From Codonopsis lanceolata (Eukaryota; Streptophyta; Magnoliopsida; Asterales; Campanulaceae): 64,000 nucleotides of DNA. A program made the translations under genes and the position numbers. Location of the stretch: positions 167,937,824 to 168,001,823 of the forward strand of contig CM028377.1 in NCBI GenBank assembly GCA_013146195.2, in the 5' to 3' direction. The number at the start of each line of letters is the position of its first letter. Within the stretch, counting starts at the first letter, position 1. The notes beneath the pieces are model-generated. The model was not told where the DNA came from and did not search any database. It was given only the letters and a program-made list of their open reading frames with translations. Of this stretch, positions 43,739 to 55,628 are shown piece after piece.

Positions 43739-46700
43739 TTAAGCAGTTGGGTCAAGCATACCAAGCTCTACCCTTAGATAAGCAAACCTGTTTGCTTCCA
43801 AGGCTTTGGTGAATATATCTGCTAATTGGTGTTCAGTAGAAATGTACTTCATGCTTATGTTTCTCTTTTCAACATTATCCCTAAGGAAGTGATATCGAAC
43901 ATTGATATGCTTTGTCTTGGAATGCATCATGGGATTGTAAATGATAGAGATTGCTGAGGTGTTGTCACACATGATTGGGCAATCTGCTACCTTGATGTCA
44001 TAATCCACCAGCTGTTGCTTGATCCAAAGCAATTGACAACAACAGCTCCCAACAGCGATGTATTCTGCTTCTGTTGGAGAGTTGGAAACAGATGCTTGTT
44101 TCTTGCTAGCCCAAGATACAAGTCTGTTGCCTAGAAATTGACAAGTTCCACTTGTGCTTTTTTCCTGTCTACTTGGCATCCAGCATAATCAGCATCTGAG
44201 TATCCAACTAAGTTGAAGGAGGATTTTCTTGAATACCAGATACCTAGGTTGATGGTATCTGATACATATTTGATGATTCTCTTGGCGGCTAGAAGATGTG
44301 ACTCACGGGGGTCTGCTTGAAATCTAGCACATACCCCAACAAAGATACACTATATCGTCCGGGCGGTAAGATAGAGCGAGACCGATGATTCCTCTGTAGA
44401 GAGTGATGTCAACTTTCTTTCCTTGTAAGTCTTTTGATAATTTGCATTTAGCAGACATTGGAGTGTCAAAAGTGTTGGCCATTTCCAATCCGTATTTTTG
44501 ACTAGTTTGTTAGCATACTTGGATTGGCTTATAAAAATCCCTTTGTTGGATTGTTAGATTTGAAGACCTAAGAAGAATGTGAGTTCTCCCATCATACTCA
44601 TCTGAAACTTTCCAGTCATGAGAGTCTTAAATCGTTAGCACAACTTTTCATTTGTAGAACCAAAGATGATATCATCGACATATATTTGCACCAGCAGTGA
44701 ATGACCTTTGTGCTTGAGAATGAAGAGAGTAGTGTCAATCTTTCCTCGCATAAATCCTTGTTCTATCAGGAACTTGGATAGTGTTTCATACCAGGCACGA
44801 GGTGCTTGCTTGAGACCATAGAGGGCCTTCTTAAGCTTGTAAACATGAGTTTCCTTTCCTTTCTCAATGAAACCTGGAGGTTGAGTGACATAAACAGTCT
44901 CTTGAAGATCACCATTGAGAAAAACGCTCTTGACGTCCATTTGATATAGTACAAAGTCCTTGTATGTGGCATAGACTAGAAAGATTCTGATAGCTTCTAA
45001 CCTTGCTACTGGAGCAAAAGTTTCATCATAGTCGATTCCTTCTTCTTGGCGATATCCTTGTGCAACGAGTCTGACTTTGTTTCTAATAGTGTTCCCATCT
45101 TCATCATTCTTGTTTCTGAATACCCATTTTGTGCCTATGATAGTATGATCGGCTGGTCTTGGGACTAGCTTCTACACTTGGCATCTTTCGAACTACTGAA
45201 GTTCCTCTTGCATAGCTTCTAGCCAACTTGCATCTTGTAAGGCTTCTTCAATCTTTTTAAGCTCTTCTTCTGAAACAAATGCAGCACAGAACATGCATTA
45301 ATTTCTTGAAGATCTTCTAGTCCGCACCCCTACATGAATGTCACCAATGATTTGAGAAATATGGTGATCTTTACATGTTCTTGTAACTGCATGGATGTGA
45401 TGCATTGCTGGTTCTTCATTAAGAGATTCAGGAGGAGGACTAGGAGGAAAGTCAGCTGTTTCTTGAGGGATGTGTTGTTCAGAATTGGATTCATAGGTAA
45501 GTTGAAGGATATGATTTTGAGGTTCAGAAGCAATGGGCTTTGGATTAGGATTATCATGAACAGGGTTGTGATCTTCTGTTGAATCATTTGAGAAATGATG
45601 ATCATGAAAATTTAAGTGAGTTGCTGAGGGAGGATTTGGTGATTGAGAAGTTGAATTTTGAGATGTACCTGTCTCAACATTAACTGAATCATCAGCAACA
45701 TTTGGAGCCACGTGTGGCTCTAATAAATCAAATTCATCAAATGAAACATGAATAAATTCAACAATTTCTAAAGATCTTTTATTGAAAACCCTATAAGCCT
45801 TGGAATGTAAGGCATACCCCAGAAATACGCCTTCATCGGCTTTGTTATCGAATTTACCTCTATAGTCATTACCATTGTAAACTTCAAAGCATTTGCAACT
45901 GAAGATTTTGAAAAATCCAATGTTTGGGGCTTTACCTCTCCAAAGTTCATAAGGTGTTTTACCGTGAAATTTGTTGATCAGGGATCTATTCTGCGTGAAA
46001 CATGCTGTATTGATGGCTTCTGCCCAGAAGTGCTTAGGCAGCTTTGCCTCGGCGAGCATAGTTTTAGCAGCTTCGATAAGTGTTCTGTTTTTCCTTTCTG
46101 CTACACCATTTTGTTGAGGAGTTCTAACAGCAGAGAAGTTGTAACCAAGGCCATGATCGTCACAATACTTTGCTATGCCATTATTGGTGAATTCAGTTCC
46201 ATTGTCTGATCGAACATCACTGATTTCATCGAGCTTTTGAGTCTGTAGTCTTCTGAACAGTGCTGTGAGGATGTCATAGGTATGATCTTTGGAAGACATC
46301 ATCTCTGTCCAAGTATATCTTGTATAGTCGTCGATTACAACTAAAGTGTATCTATGACCACCGTAGTTGATAGTAGTCACAGGCCCGAAGAGATCCATGT
46401 GAAGAAGTTGCAAAGGTCTAGTAGTTGTAAGATCTGGTTTGCTTTTGAATGAAGCTTTAGAGAGCTTCCCTAGCTGACAAGCTTTGCATAGATGATCATG
46501 ATCAGTGGAAACTTTGGCATTCCTCTCACCAACCCTTCTTTGGATAGTTTTGATAAATATTTGAAGTTCAGATGGCTGAGACGTTTGTGCCATAACCAAC
46601 TTTTATCTTGAGCAGAGTCTGCTACAAGACATAGATTAGCAGCCTTGGCATAGACATTTAAATCTATCACATAGACATTCCCTTGTCTATGTCCAGTTAC

Positions 46701-47090
46701 TAAGGTTGAACAAGAGTCTGGATCTTTAATATCACATCAGTTTGAGGAGAATTGGCATATGAGTCCTTTGTCACAGAATTGGGAAATGCTCAGAAGATTG
46801 TGCTTCAAGCCTTTTACTAGAGAGACTTTTTCTATGGAGAGATTTTCGCGAATGATGGATCCATATCCAATAGTTCTTCCTTTTGCATTGTCTCCAAAGA
46901 TGACTGGAGGTCTTTCTTCTTCAGTAATATTTGAGAGAAGGCATGATTCTCCCGTCATGTGTCTTGAGCATCCACTGTCTAGATATCATACGTCTTTCTT
47001 TTCTGAACTTGAAGCAGCCATGAAGCAAATCTGTGATAGAGAAATAAGAAAATCATGGTCCCCTTTTATTTTTCTTTTAGGTCCAAATGG
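43739..47090 (-). pseudogene. Pol of the Sirevirus-like element, many stops and frameshifts
   Basis: Protease: KDV*YLDSGCSRHMTGE, where TGA at about 46985 replaces TGG before the active-site DSG. Integrase: WLWHKRLSHLN and CKACQLGK give the zinc finger; HMDLFGP, VRSDNGTEF and NGVAERKNRTLIEAAK give the core, with the longest open piece 46599-45298. Reverse transcriptase: GTKWVFRNKNDEDGN, YQMDVKSVFLNGDLQETVYV, LYGLKQAPRAWYE and YVDDIIFGSTNE. RNase H: 44179-43739 with NSPTEAEYIAVGSC and HINVRYHFLRDNVEKRN. Stops or shifts break nearly every domain, so this copy cannot make its own enzymes. Confidence 0.92.
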
Positions 47091-49267
47091 TTAGCGTATT
47101 TTTGGAACCCATACTTGCCTGACTTTTGGAATAGGGGATCCAGTAGGCTTCATGATGGATTTCAGAAGACATTCATGGACCAAGTGGCCTAAACACTTGC
47201 AAAAAGTACAGCGATGAAAATTACAAATGTTAAGTTGAGAAGGCTGATTTTCGGTAGATGTATGAGCATGCTTTCTCTTAACAGCAACCTTAGACTCAAC
47301 AGACTTGTTGATAACATGCTTAAAGGGTTCTGTATGAGTTCTCTTAGGTCTATGTTCAGCAGTCCTTGCCTTAGCAGATTTGTTGATTGTAGACTTAGAT
47401 TCCTCATACTTCTTGTCTTTAATCTTAGTGTCAGCAGTCTTGGAAGCAGCAACATTATCGATAGTGCTTTTGACAAATCTGATGGATTTGGGCAGACTAT
47501 TTGCTTTCCTAAAAACAGCAGCCTTTGCTTTAGCAGAGGTGCTGGTAGAAGAACCTTGTGAGTCAGCACAAACCTTAGCAGACTTTTCGTCAGCTGATGA
47601 TTGCTTCACATTTTTGGTCTTTATAGCTTGAGTCTTAGGATATTTATAATAAATAGTAGTATAGCCAATTCCTTGTCTACCCTTGTAGTTAAACTGCTGA
47701 TGATATGGAGGGTCATCACCAGTTCGTTTAGACAAGTCTTCTGTTTTCTGTTCAGGCATTGTGTCAGCTGTGTTCTCAGAGAAACCTAGCCCAGTTTTGT
47801 CTGCAGTGGTCTTCTGTTCTCCAAGGATTTGATCAAAAACAACCTTAGAGTTATTCCATGAGTCGATGTTTTTTTGTAACTCATCTTTCTCAGCAGATAT
47901 CTCTTTGGCATGACCAATATGACATGCAACCTTTTCATTGAGAATTGTTTTCTTCTTTTAACTTGATACTTTCATGCTGAATTCCATTGAGAGTTTTTAA
48001 CTCGGCTTCCAGCAAGGATTTCTCAGTTCCCAACTTCTCATGACTTTTAGCTAACTTAACATAAGCCTTTCTAAATTCATTGAATTCCTCAAGCATATCT
48101 TGAGCATCCTTGAGTATTTCTTCTTTAGAAGGCTCTTCAATGGCTTGTTCTACGTTAGCTTGAAATGGAGAATATTTAATTTCACTGTCTGAGTCATAGG
48201 TGGGAGGTGACTCTAGAGCAACAAGGCAGATATGTGCCTGCTCAGATAAGTCATCACTATCATCCTCATCAGAATCAGTTTCAAACCAGGTGGACACTTT
48301 GTTTTCTTCTAAGTCCTCAACCAGCAGACCTCTATGTTTTGAAAATGATTTAGAGGGTCGCCTTTTATAAGCTTCATATTTAGGCTTAGGGCATTTAGAA
48401 GCAAAGTGACCAGGCTTCCTGCAATTGAAGCAAACTATCTCATAATTTTGTGAGCTTTCAGCAGTCTTTCTGAAAGCCTGCTGGTTTGCTTTATTTTTCT
48501 TATTAAATTTTGAGAATTTTTGAGACTTCTTAACGAACATAGCAAATTGTTCGTCATAAAGAATTTCATTTTCATTTAAAGAAGACGAAGTAGATGGTTT
48601 ATTTTCTACAGCAGGAGCTTCTTGAGAGATAGCAGAAAATGAAGGAAGTTTAAAAAGTTTGTCCTGTTCTTGAGCTTGAAGCAGTTCTTGCTCATAGACA
48701 GTTAAACTCGCATACAAACTTCGAAGATGCATGTAATTTAAGTCTTTGGACTCTATATTCTTTTCCTAAGGAGTAACAACTATTTACTACCTCACAAAAT
48801 CTGTCGTAGGCTTGGCGTAGTGTCTCCTTTGGATCCTTTTTGAATGAGTCGAACTGTTGAATATATTTGTACTTTCTGTTGTCTCTGGTTGGCAAATCTC
48901 CTTCTAGATATTCCACAAGTGCTTCCCATAGTTCTTTGGCTATTTGGCACCTGATTATTTGCTGGTATGTGCTTGTGTCCACTGAGCTGGATATTATGTG
49001 TATAGCCTTGCTATTTAGCTCAACAAACTTCCTTTCTTCATCAGTCCATTCATTTATTGATTTTGGTATCTCGGGAGGTCCGCCTACTACTTCGGCAAGA
49101 AGATTTGGCTTCATCGGAATATGAGGACCTGTTTGAACATATTGCCATAACCGAGTGTCAATAGAATTCATGTATTTCATAACTTTGTCTTTCCATACTT
49201 TGAAGTGACCTTCGTCCAATATTGGAACGTGGCTTGTATTCGAGTTAGGTAGCATATAGTGAGCCAT
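47091..49267 (-). pseudogene. Gag region of the Sirevirus-like element, frameshifted
   Basis: The ATG is at 49267 (CCTATGGCTCAC). The first frame has EGHFKVWKDKVMKYMNSIDT and KELWEALVEYLEGDLPTRDN. At about 48730 a deletion joins KLHASS to LYASLTVYEQELLQAQEQDK in another frame, so the end of the capsid-like part is lost. Next come a zinc knuckle CFNCRKPGHFASKC, an acidic segment (ETDSDEDDSDD) and a coiled-coil-like stretch. Another shift near 47935 leads to a Lys/Ser/Ala-rich segment and a second knuckle CTFCKCLGHLVHEC near 47190-47230. Capsid assembly from this copy is unlikely. Confidence 0.85.
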
Positions 49268-49320
49268 AGGATCTAATCTCAAGAGATTAATATTTAAAAA
49301 AATAGTTTTTTCAAAGAATC

Positions 49321-49334
49321 AAGCTCTGATACCA
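49321..49334 (-). other. Primer-binding site (initiator tRNA-Met type)
   Basis: The minus strand reads TGGTATCAGAGCTT two bases inside the 5' LTR end. Confidence 0.9.
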
Positions 49335-49336
49335 AT

Positions 49337-50613
49337 TGTTGGTCCCAAAATAGGCTCTAACTAGGCTAGAAGGGGGGGGGGGTTGAATAGCCTAGTAATG
49401 TTTTGTATAAAACTTTTCGAAACACTTCTTATAAAAATCTTCTTTCCTTTTAAAGCAATTTTACAGGAAGATTTAAGGCAACGGAAGACTGTAAGAGTGC
49501 AGAACTGATAGAAGGTCTGCTGTTCAAAATAAGACAGATTCGATGGCAGACTTTGATAAGTAAAGATGGTAGCAGTTAAGAAATAGGCAGAGACAGATCA
49601 GAAGTCACACATAGTTTAGAAGTGGTTCGTACTGTGAATAGTACTACGTCCACTACCAAAGTGGTTAGCTTTGGATTTTAAAAGGTGCACTTGTTCATCC
49701 ACTAGGTGTAAAGATAAGATCACTAATGGATCGTGTACAAAAATAGTTTTTCAACCAGATGTATAATGATGAGAGAAACAATTAATGAATAATTGTTCTC
49801 CCAAGTGCTAAAGTAAAGAACATTTTATAATCAAACTAGATGAAATTGAAATAGAGTAAAAACTAGCAGATCTACAGCTTCAGGAAGTTTGGTGAAGTGT
49901 TAGCTCCTGTCCTTTTGATCTCTTGAATGCTTAATGAAGATGACGCTTGAGTATTGGATTTGCAAGAGTTGTTGTTTAGATCTTCAAAACTTGAATAAAT
50001 ACCAGGGGAGATCTTTAGGACCGTTGGACTAAGGGTATAGTGGCTGTGTCCAACATTGTAATGCAATAAATGCATTTCGGCGCTTTGTAGGATGTATGCA
50101 ACAACAGATATCAGAGATTCAGGGTTGCAGAGTCAGTCATTCCAAACACAGTAAGTTTTCAGCTTGCAGGCGTTACAGGTTGAAAGTCTTCTTAGCCAAA
50201 TGAGGAAATGTCATCAGAATTCATGATACAGGAGTTAAGACAGTTGTTTATGAGATTTGAGAGTTGACTATTGTTTTCTTTTTGGATGGAAAACTGATGA
50301 AGATAAATTGAATATTATTTGACTAGATATTCAAAAAATATCTAGCTCAAATAACATGTGACTTAATTTCTCGATTTGACTGATCTTGACTTTTGAGCTT
50401 GAGCAGACTTCCAAGTCTGCTGTTCGAGCTGTGCTTTCAAGACTGCTGTTGAAGCCTGCTGGTCCGCGCCTTAGATGAACTAACAATAAACTAGTTCTAA
50501 ACACCCTTGATTCTAAGGCAGTTGCCACACTAATCGGTACGCAGACCCATTAGCCACTGTGCAATAGAATCAGAAGATGACTCAACCAAATCTAGAACCT
50601 ATGAAGGTCAACA
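49337..50613 (-). repeat. 5' LTR of the Sirevirus-like element
   Basis: Matches the other LTR throughout, with a longer G-run near 49370 (GGGGGGGGGG) and scattered substitutions. It ends GGTCAACA at the AGCCC target duplication. Confidence 0.93.
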
Positions 50614-51329
50614 AGCCCTAATTTAATTATTCCGTCCATTTACCTGTTTGCGATGTCTTCTCCTCCTTGTTTTATGGCGGCCGCTGTGTTGGTGATTGGC
50701 AATAATGAGTTAATCTCGTTATCTCCTACCACTATACATACTCCCGTCACCTCCTTCTTTGAGTACAGACAAAGGAAAGCACATCAACCATTGGTTAGCA
50801 ATCTCTCTTCCTTACCCTGTTTTTCTCTTGCTTTGTTGAAAGCTGTGAGTTGGTTCTTGGGGAGACACCTTGTGTGTGTGAGGACGTGAGGGAAGGGAAT
50901 TACGGGTTGGGTTTCCTTGAAAGAGGGCTGGGCAATTCGTTTGATCAAAAAACCTTGGAACTGTGAGTTGTCCCTTTGGTCTGTGAACTCGGTGGTTGGA
51001 CTGGTCTGCTATACTCAGTGTATAGCATTATTGTTGTGGGGGTCTGAGCCTAGGCAACCATAAGCCCTAGACAGATCGAGTGAGGCTTCAACCAAGGATA
51101 CCCAGTTACTTCTTCTGTTTTTTACAATTGATAAACTGATATCTTGTTTATTTCCATTATGTTTTTCTTTGGTTTCTAATATTGTTCTGCAGGCCAAGGA
51201 TTATTGAGTTAAACTGGGAACTCAATTGCCATTCTTGAAAAACTCCTCCTGCTATTATACATAGGATTGTTGGGTTGTTGACTTGAGTTTGCTCCTGTAT
51301 TGTTTGGTAAATGGCACAAAAACATAATA
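50614..51329 (+). repeat. 5' LTR of the outer Copia, right part
   Basis: It resumes the LTR interrupted at 38590 (AGCCCTAATTT) and ends CATAATA, where the 3' LTR has CATAACA, so the final CA is mutated. The primer site follows at once. Confidence 0.9.
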
Positions 51330-51330
51330 G

Positions 51331-51342
51331 TGGTATCAGAGC
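51331..51342 (+). other. Primer-binding site (initiator tRNA-Met type)
   Basis: TGGTATCAGAGC one base after the 5' LTR, the standard Copia primer site. Confidence 0.9.
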
Positions 51343-51686
51343 TTGGTTTGTGTACTGACAAACGGTGGAACTGTTTTCAATCCAAAGGTAGAAATCACAG
51401 TCGGTGATTTCTGGGTATCGTTTTCCAAACTTAAACTTTTTCTTTATTTCTAGTTGGTGAAACTTGTTTTTGAGTTTTAGTTGTTTGGGTAGACTTCGTT
51501 TCATATTGCTTCCGTTGTGTATTGTTGTTTGATTGATAATATTTTGATTTGAAAAGTTTTTCCAGAAACTTTTGGGTGATTTTTTTCTTGTTTTTGAATT
51601 TTTTTAAATAAAATAAAAAATAAAATAAAAAATTACTTTGTATGATTTTTGGTGTTTTTTAAATTGTTTTGTGTTGGTTTTCCAAT

Positions 51687-52497
51687 ATGGCAAACTCGCC
51701 TTCGTCCTATAATTTGGTACCCTTTGATGGGAAAACATATTTTTCTATTTGGCAACAGAAAATGAAGGGCATTTTAATAAAAGAAAAAGTCTTTAAATCT
51801 ATATCTTTAAAATTTTCTAAAACTGAAAAATCAGACAATATGACTGAAATGGACGAGTCAGCTTATTATTCCATACTTTTGAGCTTAAATGACTCAATGA
51901 TAAGGAAGGTTGGTAAATTTGGATCTGCTAAAGAACTTTGGGATAGGCTAGAAGAACTTTATTATGAAAAATCGTTACCTAGCAAATTATATCTCTTGGA
52001 AAAGTTTTTTCGATTCAAACTAGACCTTGATAAAGACATGGAGGATAATATCGATGTTTTCACTAAGTCAGTTCAAGACATTAAACAAACCGGGGATAAA
52101 AACATTGATGATTACTGCTATTGTACTTTTAAATGGTCTTCCTGTTTCTTATGCTGACGTGAAATCTGCTATTAAGTATGGTAGGGATGATATCACACTT
52201 GATAAGGTGATTGTTGGGTTAAAAAGCAAAGAATTAGACTTAAAAGTAAATATGGGTAAATCTCAAGCCTGTGAGGTTCATATGGTAAGAGGAAGACAAC
52301 TTGATAGGAACAATGGTCAAAATGGTGAAGAACAAAATCAACGTCAAAATCAGAATTATGGTAACAACAGGGGTAGAAGCCAAAGTAGGTCTAAGTTTGA
52401 ATCTAAGAAAAGAAACTGCTACAACTATGGTGAATCTGGACATTTTAAGAAGGATTGCACAAACCCTAAAAAGAAAAGTCAAAAATCAGAATTATGA
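51687..52497 (+). pseudogene. Gag of the outer Copia, frameshifted
   Basis: The start ATG at 51687 opens NSPSSYNLVPFDGKTYFSIW, a UBN2-type Copia gag. A shift near 52110-52130 moves the frame to VLLNGLPVSYADVKSAIKYG. The basic tail ends with a zinc knuckle written CYNYGESGHFKKDC, in which the second Cys is Tyr (TGT to TAT), so the finger is broken. The frame overlaps the protease frame, which starts near 52440. Confidence 0.85.
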
Positions 52498-53826
52498 TAA
52501 TCAAAAAGATTGTAATTTGGCATTGTGTGAAGATGGTGGTGATGTTTTTATGGTAACAGAGTCTTGTGAAACCAAGGTGAATTATGTGTACTCTATTTCT
52601 GCATATATGAATGAGTGTGTTATAGATTCTGCGTGCGCATTTCACATGACACCTTTAAAAATTCTTTTTTCTTCATATAAAGAAGTGGAAACTAGAAGTG
52701 TTTCCTTGGCTAATGGTAAGAATTATCAAATTGCTGGAATTGACAATGTGTCCTTGAAATTTGATTCTGGGTATACTTTGACTTTGGAAAATGTTAGACA
52801 CATGCCTGATTTGTGTAATAATCTGATCTCGTGTGCATCATTGGAAGATGATGGGTTAGAGGGTAAATGGGGAAGGGGTGAGATGAAATTTTTAAATGAT
52901 AACTTGGTAATTTTCAAAGCTGGAAAACGGCGAAACCTGTATGTGCGTGATGCTGCTCCTGTGTCTTTTATTAAGAATCATGCAAATATTGTTAAGAGTG
53001 ATATAACAAATTTGATGGATAAAAGCCTTGGACATCATAGGGTTAGTTTTCCACCTCCCTGCCTTGAAAATTACTCTATAAAAAATTCCCATGAGTTGAT
53101 CCATGTGGATCTGTCGGGTCCTTTGTCGTTGATGACTTCTCATGAAAAGTCTGGATAGTTTTATTGAAAGAGAAAACTGATGTTTTTGAAAAAATTAGAA
53201 CTTGGAAGATTTTAATTGAAAATCAAACCGGTATGAAAATTAAAAAGCTTAGGACGGATATTGTGTTGGAGTTTTGTAACTTTGAGTTTGAGAGATTTTG
53301 CACCGAGAGTGGGATTGACCATCAAAAATCTATCCCTTGTAGCCTTCATTAGAATGAGGTTGCAGAGCGTATGATTCAGACTTTGCTAGGACATGCAAGG
53401 GTCATGCTTGCTACGTCGGGTCTCTCCAAATGTTTTTAGGGAGAGGCAGTTGTGTGTGCCGCCCATGTCATTAATAGGTCTCCTATCACGCCTTATGGTA
53501 GATGTCCTGAGACTGTGTTTTCTAGTGGAGAAGTTGTTTTTCAAAATTTTAGAGTTTTCGGTTGTGCTGCTTATATTCATCGAGAGAACAACCCTTTTGA
53601 ACCGAGACCGGTTAGGTGTGTCTTCTTAGGGTACGCTGAGGGTGAGAAAGGTTATAAGTTATGGTTAAAAGAGGAACCGGATTTTGAAACAATCATTAGT
53701 AGAGATATTATCTTTAATGAGAATGAGTTTCCTTGCTTAAATGTTCATAATACACCTGTTCCCCCTCCCCGGCTCCAAATGTGGTGGAGCAACCCTTGTT
53801 GTGAGTTCTCTTGTTGTGATATATGA
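52498..53826 (+). pseudogene. Protease and partial integrase of the outer Copia
   Basis: The protease site reads CVIDSACAFHMTP, where DSG is expected, so the active-site Gly is Ala. LANGKNYQIAGIDNVSLKF and NVRHMPDLCNNLIS follow. The integrase zinc-finger area is mostly deleted. Core pieces HELIHVDLSGPLS, IKKLRTDIVLEFCN and NEVAERMIQTLLGHARVML remain, then VFGCAAYIHR and FLGYAEGEKGYKLW. Stops at 53157, 53350 and 53437 and frame changes are present. After about 53770 the sequence jumps to the region before the 3' LTR, without reverse transcriptase or RNase H. Confidence 0.85.
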
Positions 53827-54068
53827 TTCGTGTGTATTGTTGTTATCGCCTGGAAAATCCTCGACTTACTTGGTGTTTGTTGTGGTGTCTCTCTTCTTCT
53901 TACTTTGTGTTAGAAAGAGTTAGATTTGATGCTTACTTTGTGTTTGCTCTCTGGTGTTCTTGTTTCCTACTTTGTGTTGGAACAAGTTCCGTGGATATGC
54001 TATGATGTTCCCCACTTATGTCCATGAGTTCAATGTGATTGACCCCTAACTTGTTCCAAGGTAGAGAT

Positions 54069-54927
54069 TGTTGAGTGTTGGTGTGGCCCATTTGGGCAGC
54101 CCACTTATTTGATCCTAAGTCCAGTAACCCAAGGCCCAAGCCCCCACCCTTTCCTTGTGCACTGCCGGTTTTTTTTTTTTGGAAATTAGGGGTCTCATTT
54201 GTTTGAGCCCTAATTTCGTTATTCCGTTCATTTACCTGTTTGCGATGTCTTCTCCTCCTTGTTTTCCAACGGCGACTGTGTTGGTGATTGGCAATAACGA
54301 GTTAATTAATCTCGTTATCTCATGCCACTATATATACTCCTGTCGCCTCTTTCTTTGAGTACAGACAAAGGAAAACACATCAACCATTGGTTAGCAATCT
54401 CTCTTCCTCACCCTGTTTTTCTTTTGCTTTGCTGAAAGCTGTGAGTTGGTTCTTGGGGAGACACTTTGTGTGTGTGAGGACGTGAGGGAAGAGAATTACG
54501 GGTTGGGTTTCCTTGAAGGAGGGCTGGGCAGTTCGTTTGATCAAAAAACCTTGGAACTGTGACGTTGTCCCTTTGGTCTGTAAACTCGGTGGTTGGACTG
54601 GTCTGCTATACTCTGTGTATAGCATTATTGTTGTGGGGGTCTGAGCCTAGGCAACCATAAGCCCTAGACAGATCGAGTGAGGCTTCGCCCAAGGATACTC
54701 AGTTACTTCTTCTGTTTTTTTTCAATTGATAAACTGATATCTTGTTTATTTCCATTATGTTTTTCTTTGGTTTCTAACATTGTTCTGCAGGCCAAGGATT
54801 ATTGAGTTAAACTGGGAACTCAATTGCCATTCTTGAAAAATACCTCCTGCTATTATACATAGGATTATTGGGCTGTTGACTTGAGTTTGCTCCTGTATTG
54901 TTTGGTAAATGGCACAAAAACATAACA
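54069..54927 (+). repeat. 3' LTR of the outer Copia
   Basis: TGTTGAGTG...CATAACA, 859 bp, aligned throughout with the split 5' LTR with scattered substitutions and small indels. The CTTAC duplication follows it. Confidence 0.93.
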
Positions 54928-55518
54928 CTTACATTTTAAGTCCACTTGGAAGAGAATGTCAAACACATAAACTGCCTTTTGTCTTGCCTTAACCTGTCTC
55001 AAAAACTCAACAATTTCATAAAATGCAAGATGATCATTAGAAGAAAACAAGGTCATCAAATACGAACACTTTCGAAGCATACAATGTAGACCAACAATAT
55101 TACTCATCCGATATGAATGTTCTATAGAAGTATCCACCTTAGGCATGTGAGACATAGGAACAATGTTCGACAACAATGGCATTCTCACATGTTTAGGAAA
55201 TTTTAAACATCCAAACTCTCCATAGTCTCCAAGTTCCTCCTTGAAGTTATGAGTAACATCACGTAAATCATCACTTTTCTCAAAACTCAACAATTTACAA
55301 TCTATGGAAGAAGGTAAGACAAACCCTTGAGAAAGTGTATGGAATGCAACAACCTCATTACATTCGCTGGGTTTGAATATCAACTTAACAAATCCTATTT
55401 TTTGAACAATCAACACAATAACACCATGCAAAACAACAAGTTCATAGTCCTTTATACAAATAAAAGATGATAAGATCTTGAGTCTATCACATAACCCATC
55501 ATTTACAAACTTATGCAC
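54928..55518 (-). CDS. Unrecognised ORF next to the nested retrotransposons
   Basis: A minus-strand frame from 55518 (ATG, HKFVNDGLCDRLKILSSFIC) reads through to the CTTAC duplication and beyond into the Copia LTR. Without the LTR it would end a few codons into 38417 and below. It contains YELVVLHGVIVLIVQKIGFV, EVVAFHTLSQGFVLPS and FYEIVEFLRQVKARQKAVYV. Composition is protein-like, but no known domain is recognised. Since a Gypsy pol end lies on the same strand across the insertion, it may be part of the same old element. A host gene piece is also possible. Confidence 0.4.
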
Positions 55519-55628
55519 TTCTATTGCAAACCATTAATCCATTAGTCACATGGAGTCTACACAAAATAAAGATGACAAGCTTCTAAGCATCTTATGTATT
55601 TCATGCATTTTGGGATTTTAATGAAATA

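Larger units (their letters stand above)
38591..50613 (-). mobile_element. Nested Sirevirus-like Copia element, 12.0 kb
   Basis: Long LTRs of 1281 bp (38591-39871) and 1277 bp (49337-50613) flank an internal region read on the minus strand in the order gag, pol, extra ORF. The flanks AGCCA (38586-38590) and AGCCC (50614-50618) are a 5-bp duplication with one change. The undisturbed site TTTGAGCCCTAATTT survives in the other LTR at 54205. The primer site fits tRNA-Met. Long LTRs, two gag-region zinc knuckles, CQLGK/YVDDIIFGSTN wording and an ORF after pol all fit the Sirevirus branch of Copia. LTR divergence is low, a few per cent by eye. Confidence 0.92.
38418..54927 (+). mobile_element. Outer Copia retrotransposon (deletion derivative), TSD CTTAC
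   Basis: The 5' LTR is split (38418-38590 and 50614-51329) by the nested Sirevirus-like element. The 3' LTR is 54069-54927. A perfect CTTAC duplication flanks the whole (38413-38417 and 54928-54932). Both LTRs start TGTTGAGTGTTGG and carry the same CTATACTCTGTGTATAGC and GAGCCTAGGCAACCATAAGC stretches. The 5' LTR has an extra 22-bp tandem copy of TCCTAAGCCCAGCAACCCAA (38461-38504). Gag, protease and part of integrase remain, but reverse transcriptase and RNase H are deleted. It inserted into older Gypsy-derived sequence. Confidence 0.92.
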
